From the NCBI GenBank assembly GCA_003290165.1, contig QNQO01000649.1, forward strand, positions 523,046 through 587,045: DNA of 64,000 bases, written 5' to 3'. The stretch is from Berberis thunbergii (taxonomy: Eukaryota; Streptophyta; Magnoliopsida; Ranunculales; Berberidaceae). This document shows, in pieces, positions 12,801 through 23,250 of the stretch. Within the stretch, counting starts at the first letter, position 1; each line of letters begins with the position of its first letter. A program made the position numbers and the translations under genes. A model generated the notes under the pieces. The model was not told the origin of the DNA and searched no databases. It worked only from the letters and a program-made list of their open reading frames with translations.

Positions 12801-15800
12801 CAGCTTTCTTATGATTTTGAAAGCCTGGCCTCTTTTCACGTGACACATAGACGAGGCGCGGCAGCTCATTGCCATCTGTATCAAGAGCTCCGGTGTGGCC
12901 TAAGAATACCTGGATATTGAAACAGAAAATGATAAGAAAAACAAAAAGGGTTTTTTTTCTGAGAGAGAGAGATAGAGGAGGAGGAATGTTTTATTAAGAA
13001 TGAAAAGGAGATACAAAGGAAGGACATCAATAACAAAGAGACAAGCGAGAGCTAAGGTTAAACCTATACATATATATAGAAATGTGAAGTCATGGTTTTC
13101 CCTGGTAAATGGTAACGACACATAGAAGTCATTAACTTGCAAGAGATGGCACATTTGCCCTTTTGCTTTTGTGGGTGGGAAAAACAAAGGGTCTTGGATT
13201 AGGTTTATGAAATTATGGACCAAAGTCAACAAGTTGGCACTCCAAAACTAAGAAGTCAAACCAAGACAGGTCATGCTGAAGCCTTCTCTACATACCTGGA
13301 TCATGCCAGGATGATCCCTAGGATTATTTCCAGGCCAAACAGTACCATCCGGCAAAGTCCAACCATCTTCAGGCATTTTCTGTGCTTTGGCTACATGGTA
13401 ATTCAGCTGCACCTTGAATTCTTCATATTCCCTCTGAGAAAAACAAGTAACATGAAAAACATGCCTTGAGATATAATGAATGAAAAACTCTTTCACCATC
13501 ATCCAATTCTTTAATGTGTAACATGAAAAACATGTCATGAAATACAATGACATGCCCTTAATACTATCTGACAATAATATTCTCCACTTTAAAGTGTACG
13601 ATGGATCTGCCCATCATAAAATCATCTCTATTTTAATACTTCTCTAAAGGCACGTGAAAATACCATCTAGCTTGTAAAAGAAAGCAATTGGATGGGTGAT
13701 TTCCCATAAATCAGCTGTGGCAAACAACTCCCTATTACTCCACAAACTTATTGTGTCATGATTGATCTTATTTTCTCAAAAATTCAAAAAGACCATGATA
13801 GTAACCCACGAGTGAATATGTTGCACATTTAGATATTTTGTAAACAGCAGTGGTGGTGATGTTTACAGAAGTATCAACATGTAGGTCCGCATGGATTTTC
13901 CTTTATCGCCTCTTTTGATGAATTTGAGCAGTTTCATTTGTCATTTCAAAACAGCTACCCATCAGATAAGTTCTTACTTACCTTCATTGCCCTGCGCTCT
14001 TTCACAAAAGAAGGTTGTATCTTATCCTTCAAGTAATCTATCTTCTGAGCGAAGTAAAACTCTGGTGCTCTAGGCTCAATGTTATGCTTCTTGCAGAAGG
14101 GAACCCACATCCTTGCAAACTCGGCAGTTAAACTGGCAGCTTCAAATGTCAACATTGCAGCCCCATCATCGGAAACATAACATGCGACTTTCTTGACAGG
14201 GTAGTCCACAGCAAGTATTGATAGCACAGTGTTGGCTGTCACAAGCGGGGGCTCTTTGAGAGGATCCACTGTACTAACAAAGACATCCACTGGAGCTAAC
14301 TGTGAAGGCTCCCCTTGCCGATCATATCTGATATCAAAATTAGGATTGATAGAATTATGTACTGCACGGAATGCATTACAAATTAATGGTATGATCAGAA
14401 TGTAAATCATGATAGCAAACCTCAGTGCAAGCCTGTCAAGGTAAGTTTCACGGTTGACAGGAGACCATTTTGGAAACTGATCAAGAAGCCAAGACATTGC
14501 AAACCAGATCTCGCAAATAACTGATATCAGCCACAAGGGGTAAGCATCATCCACAGGGTGTGTTACACGGTATTGGAGGAAGAAACCCAAGACAATGAGT
14601 CGGAATATTATCACAAAACGGTAAGGCCTAAGGTGGTAAGAAGAAATAGGAACCACGCGACTCATAGGTTGACGAGCAATAGCCCTGTAGAAAAGAAAGG
14701 AAAAATATGGAATTATCAAATCCAAATGATGATGTAATCATTAACTTATATATAGGACAACAACCTAAAGATGTGCTCGAAAAAGCTCAGGTCTTTGATA
14801 AGCAATTGTTTACATTTGTAGAGCTTCTCCATTCGAACCAGTGCTCTCTGTGTCTTCTTTCCCATTATGCTTGCTGATCACTTGCATCATATTCTTATTC
14901 TGTTTCAATTTCCAACCTTCTATTCTTTCTTTCCAGTCAACATTTCCAACCCCATAAGAATTCAAATTTTTCGAAGGATCCACAATTCTGACTGGAACTG
15001 TTGTCACGAAACATAAAATATTTGAATGTTGTTGAAATGAGCCAAAAAAGAAAAACACACATCTGACCATTTTTATTCTAGAATGTAAAAGTTTGTAAAT
15101 ACCTGGTGTGCTTGGATCTGTATACGTGAGCGAGCGGACACGCTTTTCACCATATCCTAGAGTACTAGAACTAGTACTTTGCTCAGATTGGTTGTCAGGT
15201 GACGAATCAGGTATTTCCCCAGGCACCTGTAAAAGTTGGATGCACGGATAAGTACTACTAGTGTCAACTTGGCCAAGTCATCTCAACTCGACCTCACTCA
15301 TGATACTGTATAAGAAAAGTTCAATGCCTGTTTTACAGTTGGTTAAATGTCCAGTTGTGTATCTATGTAGCATCGGGCAACGCTTGTGCGCACTAGGCAG
15401 GCTAAATTTGCCTTGCCGCCTAGCCTAGTGTTACCTTCTCTTGCCAAAGATCTTGTCACCGGGCGATTCACAGAAAAGTCCAGCTCGTGGAGTTGTCCTT
15501 CCCTTTATTATGATTCCTCGAACGACCTATCTTTAATAAACGTTCAGCTCGTCAAAGAGATGCTGAAACCTTGGATCTCATTAAGAGAGAGCTCCAACCT
15601 CTAGGTTAACAATAAAATTCAGCTTGTTTTCTTATTCATCATCATATTCTTTAAATAGGACAAGTTTATTACAAATAGAAACCTAAAATTAAGCAACTAC
15701 CTAATCTAGGAAACAAGTTCCCAGCAAATCTAAACAACTTAAAAACTACGCAACATTTAAATAGAAACTGTAGCTCGAATTTAATTAGCACATCTTTTGT

Positions 15801-18800
15801 ACACGCGTTCAACAAATGAGTCCATAACATCACCCTCCCCCTGAAGAAAGAGTTTGTCCGCAAGCTCAAAGGTTGGGTAAGCATTGCGGAAATGCCATTG
15901 ATTCTAGTCATGTTTCTTCCCCGTTCTACTCATCCAACTCAAGCCAAAAGAGCTTTTTACACTGGTGACTCGTTGAATATGGCTCGTCACAATTATAACA
16001 GAGTCCTCGCGCTCTTCTGTCTGCCAGCTCAGCCCTTGTCAATTTCTTAATAAAAGGCGAAGAACTTACAATTTTCTTGTCAAGCTGCACTCTTGAACTA
16101 GTGTTGTTTCTGACTAGGGGTGTGGATTGTGTTGTGTTGGGAGAAGGAACGTCGTGGTTGTCTTGCCACATTCCCTTCTTCTGTCTTGATTCTTGCAACG
16201 CCCTATGTTTTGCCTCAAAGGCTCTGGCGAGATTCATGGCATGAGCTAAATTCGATGGTGTGCGGAGCTCCACATCCAAGCGAATTGATTCGGACAGCCC
16301 TGCAGTAAACAAACTCACATGCTGGTCCACTCTGACAAATCGGCTTGCCCGTGCTAATCGCTCCTGAAATTGCCGCTGAAAATCCTCAACTGACCATGTC
16401 TGTTTAAGATTGACTAGCTCCCCTAGGGGGTTGCTACGTACGAGGGGGGCCAAATCGGAGCAAACAATACTCTTTGAATCCGACCCAACTGATTGTTGGT
16501 CGCTCGGATTCCAACTGGTGATACCACAATTGCGCCTCCCCAAGGAGATGGAATGCGGCTAGCCCAGCCTTGTCAGCTTCTGCGGTGCACTGACTGGCGA
16601 AGAACTGTTCACATCGGTGCAACCAGATTAAGGGATCTTCGGCACCATCATAAGTTGGAAAATCCAATTTCATATACTGGGGCACGAATCCCCCACAGTT
16701 TGCTGCACCAGCCCCTGGCATTGGGTTGCATGCGTTAGTCGCAGGTGGTGTCTGCACTTGTGCGGATTATGGCTCGCGGTTCCTTCGGATTCCACACGAA
16801 AGCTTCTTTGGAGACTTGACATCATCTCCTTAAAGTGCAGCGAAAGCTCCTGCATCTGATTCCCCAGCTTTCGCTCTACTTCCGCAACCCTCGTTTCACT
16901 CTTGGCTTGTGCTTCATGGAGAAGTGCTCGTAGTCTGTCCTCGATATAAGAGGCGCCCATTGTGTGTGGCTCTAATACCAATTTGTTACCTTTTCTTGCC
17001 AAGGATCTTGTCACCGGGCGATTCACAGAAAAATCCAGCTCGTAGAGTTGTCCTTTCCCTTTATTATGATTCCTCGAACGACCTATCTTTAATAAACGTT
17101 CAGCTCATCAAAGGGATGTTGAAACCTTGGATCTCATTAAGAGAGAGTTCCAACCTCTAGGTTAACAATAAAATTCAGGTTGCTTTCTTATTCATCATCA
17201 GGTCCTTTAAATAGGACAAGTTTATTACAAATAGAAACTTAAAATTAAGTAACTACCTAATCTAGGAAACAAGTTCCCATCAAATCTAAACAACTTAAAA
17301 ATAACGCAACATTTAAATAGAAACTGTAGCTCAAATTTAATTAGCGCATCTTTTGTACACGCGTCCAACAAATGAGTCCATAACACCTAGCCAAGGTGGT
17401 AGCCAAAAGTCTTGGCCGAAGGCCCTTGCCTAGCTTACCTGGGCGAGAGCTTTTGCCGACAAATTTTTTTTTTTTAGTCAAAGCGATAGATCAGGCGCAA
17501 TGGACAACACTTATTTACAATATTCCTAACTTATTTGGCAACCTAATTAACCTAAACCTAATTGAAAGCTAATGCCATAACTATTATGAGTTGTTAGGCC
17601 TAATTACAACATTACTAATACCAATATTGCTAAACTAACCCACCTATAATAATATACATGCTAAATACCATAACAAAGCCAATTGAGTTTTCCAATTTAA
17701 AACCATAAAAAATTGCCCTAAACCCACAAAACACAACGATCGCAACTCTGAAAGCGCCGCAACCAAGGATGCACAAACTCCACAGGTCGACTCACAATTT
17801 CCAAAAAATTAGGACTCGACGACATATCAAACCTTACTATTTGTATTATTTTTTTACAACTCATATGAACATAAATAATAATGAATAGTCCAAACACAGA
17901 TAAAAATTCAAATACATCGTGAGCAACATAATTTGTATCCCCACGTGATTTTGGTATCCCACTTAAAGGGAATTTGATAGTATGTGAGAGCTCTGAGAGA
18001 CTATATGAGGTGCAAATGAGCACATCACTACTGATCCACTGTAATACCTCACTTGAATTGAACCCTTCCCCTACCTATTTCTCTTACTCACACTCACATT
18101 GTGGGTGGGGAAAGGCTGTGGAATTCCCTTCAAACCCACTCCTATCTTCAGTCTCCTTCCTCCACCAACACTGCCTTCGAGTCGTGACATACCTCTCCAC
18201 TCGAATACAAGACACAATGCAAACCCTTGCAAAAGTTGTCTCAAATTGGCATCCAAGACGTCATCTTACTGATGGCGATCGCAACTCATCATCCCATCTC
18301 TTTTCACTTCCCACGCCCAGCAGCAACCCAGCCACGCCTTCGACTTCACTTTGAGCTTTGATTACGTTGCCAAGACACTCGCAGGGACTAAAGTCTATAT
18401 TGTGAGCAACTCCAACAACGAGTTTGTGCTCAAATCAGACCCAACACCCTCAAATCACTCGGGCTAGGTGAATTTTACTTTCTTTTTTTTTAATCTTTTT
18501 TGGGTTTTGTTTGGTGAGGTGGTTTTTTCTTCCTTTCTCTTATCTTCTTTTGAAGATCCCCTTGAACCCTAGCGGGGTGGAGAAGTAGGCCCAGTTTGGG
18601 TGTAATTTACACCCAATTTGGATGCTATTTGCACACAAGCAAAAACAAATTGTCGTATCTGAGAGTTTGTGCGTCCTTGGCCGCAACACACAACTATTGA
18701 TCAACCACCCCCTCTTCTCCTACCAACTCCAACGTTGACCAGCCATCCATGGGCCACAACCACCTCTTCTATATCCAATCGCAACCCACAACTTCATGTT

Positions 18801-20949
18801 TATGGCTGTTTTTTTTTGCTTTTTAATGTTTTGAACCTATGTGTACGGTTGTTGTTGTTTATGTTTGTTATTGACTATGACAATGAATCATTTTAAGTTC
18901 CTTTTTAGTTAAATTTGTTTTAAATTGAAGAGCTAATACTACGGAAAAAAAAAAAAAAGATTCCGTAGCTTAAGCTCGATGACAATTATCTGATCAGGAA
19001 ATTTCCAGTTGGATTCTTGAAAGTCTAATACTATGATTCTTAAGAACTCTGCTTCTTAACCTGAAATACCATGTTTTCATAGGTAAAACCGTAAAAGTGA
19101 AAGGCATTAACAAGCTACCACATATCTGAATTCATTTTTTCAAATCAACAACTTTAGCCAGGTGACATAAATCTTTTTAATGTTGGACCTCAATGAGAGA
19201 ACAAAAGAAAAATCCAGAAACGAATCAAAATGACGATGACATGAATTCTAAAAAGCCTCAGATCATCCAAGCAAAGCCAGATTTGTAATGTATGCCTGGA
19301 TAATACAAATCTGTGAGCCTCATAAATGACTCTTGAAGCTCTGCCTTTTGGCAGGATGGCTCCGACTCATCTTGAGACATATGTGAATGCATAAGTCTCA
19401 ATTGCTAGTTTAAAGAGTATTCAAGAGAAGTTTAAGATTAAAAATAAAAATAGATAAATAAATCAATATAATTACAATCTATGCATAATTTGTAGACAAC
19501 ACAACACAACACACATTCACATAAAGATTAAGAGTAAGCTTTTGCTTGCTTACAGGATAACCATTGGTGAGAAGTGAAATTGGGTGCTGACACTCGAGTA
19601 CAGAAGAAGAAGAAAGTTCAACATCTCCTTGCAATGAACGGGTTCTTTTTCTGCCATTGAAGGTGTAATCAAACTCATTCTCCAAGTCACCAACATCGTC
19701 TTCTTCATCATCTCCCTCCATTCTGGGACTCCCTAAAATTGTCAGACCTCGATAGTTTGGTGAGTGGAATCCAATTCAACCCCAGTTAATCAAATTTTAA
19801 TTAACCAACAATGCTGCCTAGAAGAGGCCTTTTGAACTAATCATAACAACAACGAAAGAAGGAAAAGACTGACCTTTATGCCTCTTGTACCTAGTCTTGC
19901 ACTGAGGGCAAGACTGCTCCCCATCTCTTCGTTCATACTCATAACAAGGCCGACAAACTGGGAAGGCACACTCATTGCAAGCAACAAAGACATCACCTGT
20001 TGCTGTTAGCCCGACATTATCTCCACAAATTTGACACACTTGACCATTCATCTGTTTTAGAGGCTTTGGCTGCGTTCTCCAAACAACATAAACATTTAGA
20101 TATGCTGGTCACCGATGAACTTAGATTTTTATTGTGCAAATCCCAAGATTTCATAAAACGGATTCTATGAAAACAAACTTAGCCACATTCTACCACCGAC
20201 ACTCTAACAACACCGAAGATATAGACGTCAGCCGGAAACATTCAATAAAATAACTACTAAAAGAACTCTATGCTAAGACACTTCGACCAACTTGTAAAGG
20301 CCATTCTGAGACAGGCAAAGAAACTCGAACCTACTGAAAAGTGAAAACACAACCATCAAAATTCTATTAAATCTCGAAACCCCAGAAAGCATACATTTTA
20401 CTAGGTTGTTCCATCCAAAACATCAGTTTCAACACATTTACATTATTTAAAATTGGAGGAAAACGTTAAACAAATAAATAAATAAACAAAACGAAACTGC
20501 AGAAAAGAAAAACTGCAACATCGTCATCCACCCAGGGTGACCAAAATCCCAGCTTTTGCATTCACATTGCATGGCAATCTGAAATCAACACAATCAAGCA
20601 AAAACTTCACAAATATAGAGATCACATACAGATGCTGCTAAAACCCTAAATTTGTAAAAACTGGTGACCAATCTAATTGATACCCACTGTTCATTTTGTT
20701 GAAATAAACACAACCCATTGCTCAGAATTCAAGATTACCAACAAAGAATCAAGAATTTGATCCATAAACACTAACCATTTAAAGGGAGTTCTATCAAACA
20801 GTAAAAAATGCAAAAAAAATAAAAAAAATAAAAAAAGAAATGGGTGGGAAGAAAAGAAGACGAACCCCATCTTCTTCTTCGTCGTGTCGAATCCATATGA
20901 ACTCATTTCGAGTGAATGAACCAACCACCATGCTTTCATTGGCTTCCAT
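9860..20949 (-). CDS. CESA1: Cellulose synthase catalytic subunit, CESA1 clade (primary wall)
   Basis: Makes beta-1,4-glucan from UDP-glucose in the plasma-membrane cellulose synthase complex. Fourteen exons, listed 5' to 3': 20949-20866, 20069-19874, 19732-19554, 15226-15103, 14997-14814, 14684-14421, 14327-13982, 13433-13296, 12909-12784, 12494-12282, 12187-11926, 11595-11399, 11308-10958, 10456-9860. All have GT/AG borders and join in phase to 3261 bp (1086 residues); Arabidopsis CESA1 has 1081. The RING-type zinc finger has eight Cys at residues 40-85. Two TM helices come before the catalytic loop. The catalytic signature is DDG 397-399, DCD 564-566, TED 780-782 and QVLRW 820-824, followed by the C-terminal TM cluster. 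CESA1-specific stretches include [21 protein letters not shown] and FNMEDIEEG. The C-terminus is CGVDC plus a three-residue MAK extension. Intron 3 is 4.3 kb because of insertions. No lesion was found. Confidence 0.95.
15429..15829 (-). repeat. 3' LTR of the gag-only element
   Basis: Direct repeat of 16984-17385 with scattered substitutions. It begins TGTTATGGAC and ends GTAACA on the minus strand, next to the purine tract. Confidence 0.9.
15926..16960 (-). pseudogene. Broken gag gene of the LTR element
   Basis: The likely start is the ATG at 16960 ([10 protein letters not shown]), just inside the 5' LTR boundary. A coiled-coil-like N-terminal segment is followed by a Ty3/Gypsy gag core ([29 protein letters not shown]). 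At the C-terminal end is a zinc knuckle-like CYNC...H..C motif. The reading frame changes twice (between about 16750 and 16670, and near 16540-16435), so the protein is not continuous. The frame ends at 15926 before the purine tract, and no pol follows. Confidence 0.8.
16984..17385 (-). repeat. 5' LTR of the gag-only element
   Basis: Partner of 15429-15829. Its inner edge adjoins the Met-tRNA-type primer-binding site at about 16970-16983. Confidence 0.9.
18121..18467 (+). pseudogene. Captured fragment of TIC22 (chloroplast import protein), exon 1
   Basis: Forward-strand translation gives [13 protein letters not shown], then [13 protein letters not shown], then after a frame change [18 protein letters not shown] and NEFVLKSDP. 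These match in order the N-terminal part of the Tic22 family, a component of import through the chloroplast intermembrane space. The match stops at LKSLGL followed by GGTGAATTTTAC and a T-rich stretch, which looks like the natural exon 1 donor. The copy would therefore be genomic rather than a retrocopy. It has at least two frame changes and lies antisense to CESA1 inside intron 3. I found no other TIC22 exon in the window. Confidence 0.65.
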
Positions 20950-21230
20950 GGCTTTTTCTTGTTTGGTTTTCTTGAAAATGTTAGAGGATCATAAACAGAA
21001 TTTTGAGCTCAGTTATGAGTGAGAGAGATTTCCGCCCACCGAAGGAGAAAGTCTAATTATGAAATGAGATATTTTCTCCCTCTTGATCGCTTCGTGAATC
21101 TTCCATTTTTTCACTTCACTTTGCTGTCCATATCTCTCCACACTGCGAATTTGAGTGACTCGTTTACGAGGTAACGTATGATCGTAACTGGGCCGAGTTA
21201 GAGACCAGGCCCTGACTTTAAAATCCAAGA
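20950..21230 (-). promoter_or_regulatory. CESA1 5' leader and proximal promoter region
   Basis: About 280 bp separates the CESA1 ATG from the first repeat-derived sequence (a Helitron 5' terminus at 21299). I could not place a clear TATA box. The region is AT-rich with a few purine-rich tracts near 20996-21060. Confidence 0.35.
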
Positions 21231-21298
21231 TTGAATTCGCTTGACATCCAAAATAAAATGGGCCTGATCCAGTGAGACAAAAATAAATTGTAATAGAG

Positions 21299-21340
21299 TC
21301 TATATTACAAATCAGAATGGTGTTTGGGCTGAGAGATAAA
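21299..21340 (+). repeat. Stray Helitron 5' terminus
   Basis: TCTATATTACAAATCAG followed by AATGGTGTTT matches the 5' ends of the Helitron copies at 3586 and 4494. I see no matching 3' terminus nearby. Confidence 0.4.
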
Positions 21341-21508
21341 AAACGACCGAGATTTACCTAATTATAAAAATTCAACGAATCATATAGAACTCAAAACACC
21401 AAGAGTGCATGAATTCGATTCTCATACCCAACATTTTGATATTTAAAGTAGAATAAATTTATTTATAATGTTAAACTTTTATCGTGCCAACAGCAGAGTC
21501 ATAAGTTA

Positions 21509-23250
21509 AGAGGGTGTTTGTTTTTTCCTTTGAATAGAGTGAGAAGTTTGACACTTTGTTTAAAGTGTTTGTTTTTAGTTATGATTATAAATTGAAGTTC
21601 TGATTGGAGTAAACACCCCCATGGTGTTGAGTGCTAAGTGTTTGATGAAAATTCATTCTAATAATAACCTTACAATTCATAATGATTGCTACTACCTCTT
21701 TCCTCTACCAACCATCCACTTTTTTCTCCACCTCATCTTTATCATGCGAGCAATGTTGTCACCATCACCACCACCCTCGGTCGGTTCGATTCGAGCAATA
21801 AAATCAAACCGACCGACTATTGAAAATCGTATGGTATGAGGAATGGAGAAACATATAGGGTGGTTTTTGGTAGTGGTGGAAAGTGGTCTCAACGGTATTT
21901 TGAGGAAAGAAAACAAGTAGAAAATGCGGTTAATGTTGGTGGTGGGTAAAAAAAAAAAAAAAACTTCAAGTCAGCACCTAAAAACATAAATCATTTATTC
22001 TACATCTTCTAATCAACAACTCATTCAGAGGCAAAACAAACAATTCATTCAGAAGCTCGTTCAAAACTTCTAACTCCAGTTAAAAGTTAGCTTCTAACCA
22101 GTAAAAAAAACCATCTAAGTGCTGACTCAATAAGAAGCGGGACACCTTATTTATAATGTTTGTTTGTAGTTATGATCAGAAGTTCAATTTACGATTGGAG
22201 TAAGCAACAAAGAGGTGTTGATCACTTAGCACTGAGTGCTGACTTAAAAACCATTCTATTAGTAACCTTAAAAAAATTGTAATGACAATTGTTGTTTCCA
22301 TCTTCTTAAAACAAGTAGGGCTAAATTTTGATGACACACATTCATTCTCTTTACCAAGCATTGTCGTTCTACCTACCTTCACAATGACTCTTTAACAGTA
22401 ATAAACTTATTTTATTTATCTCATTCACCTTTTATTTTCTTTCTTTGTATTTTCCATGCATTTATTCATCTCTCTGGCTCTCATTCTCATGTATATTTTC
22501 AAGTTTTCATTATGAAGCATGTAGTTTCATTATGTAGTATGTAGTTTTGAAAGTTTTGACAATTTGATCACTACCATATAATGTCGGTTACCAACCCACC
22601 ATCTCTCCATTTCCTACATGGGTCTCTTCAATAAGATAAAATTATCAAACAATTCTCATTCAACACTTAAAAACAAACACATTTTAATTTTACAACTTCT
22701 AATCAGCAGCCCATTCAAAAGCAAAACAAATAGTTCATGAAGAAGCTTGTTTAGAATTTCTAACTCCAGTTAGAAGTTAGCTTCTAAGCACTTAAAAAAA
22801 CAAATGTCACCTAAGAGGGTGTTTGTTTTTTGTTCTGAATAAACACATAAGTCTTAGTAAATGAGACACTTTGTTTTTAGTTTTGATCAGAATTTGAAGT
22901 TTTGATTGGAATAAACATCATGAGAGTGTTGATCACTTAGCACTGAGTATTTAATGAAATTCATTCAAATAATAACCTCACAATTCCTCTCATAAATCAA
23001 CCAATCCCTAGTTTATCCACCTCATCTTTATCATGCGAACAATGTTGCCACTACCCTCCCTTCTTCCTCCTCATCCTCGTCATCATCATATTCCTCTTTC
23101 TCTTTATTTTTCTCAATATTGAGTATTGTATGAGGAATGGAATGAGATATAATGTGGCTTGTAGTAGTGGTGGAAAGTAATCTCAATTGTATTTGGATGA
23201 GAGAAAATAAGTGGAGAATGGAGTTAATGTTGGCAGTTTGTGGGCTATGA
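21509..23250. repeat. Three adjacent copies of one dispersed repeat (MITE-like)
   Basis: Copies begin near 21509 and 22811 with AGAGGGTGTTTGTTTTTT. A middle copy lies at about 22140-22805. They share internal blocks: GAAGTT..GATTGGAGTAA, GTTGATCACTTAGCACTGAGT, and the end block TCTAACTCCAGTTA.AAGTTAGCTTCTAA. The right end reads AAAAAAACAAATGTCACCT, an imperfect inverted match to the left end. Copy 3 follows copy 1 as far as about 23250 and is then cut off. Non-coding; superfamily uncertain, possibly hAT-like. Confidence 0.55.

Larger units (their letters stand above)
15429..17385 (-). mobile_element. Gag-only non-autonomous Ty3/Gypsy-type LTR retrotransposon
   Basis: Two near-identical LTRs (15429-15829 and 16984-17385, TG...CA ends, about 400 bp) flank about 1.15 kb. 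A perfect 5-bp target duplication CCTAG lies at 15424-15428 and 17386-17390. On the minus strand the 5' LTR is followed by a primer-binding site, TGGTATTAGAGC, one base from the canonical initiator-Met tRNA site. A purine tract (GGGGGAGGGTGA) precedes the 3' LTR. The only coding region resembles gag. No protease, reverse transcriptase or integrase is present, so mobility would need helper proteins. The element lies in the same orientation as CESA1. Confidence 0.9.
15227..19553 (-). other. CESA1 intron 3, expanded by insertions
   Basis: The intron runs from donor GTAAGC (after codon 153) to an acceptor ending TTTTACAG at 15227. It holds an LTR element (15429-17385), a TIC22 exon fragment (18121-18467) and otherwise unassigned AT-rich DNA. 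Just outside the LTR element, 15370-15428 and 17386-17460 look like the two halves of an older GC-richer insertion (repeated CTTGCC/GCCTAG words) that the LTR element split. Confidence 0.75.
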
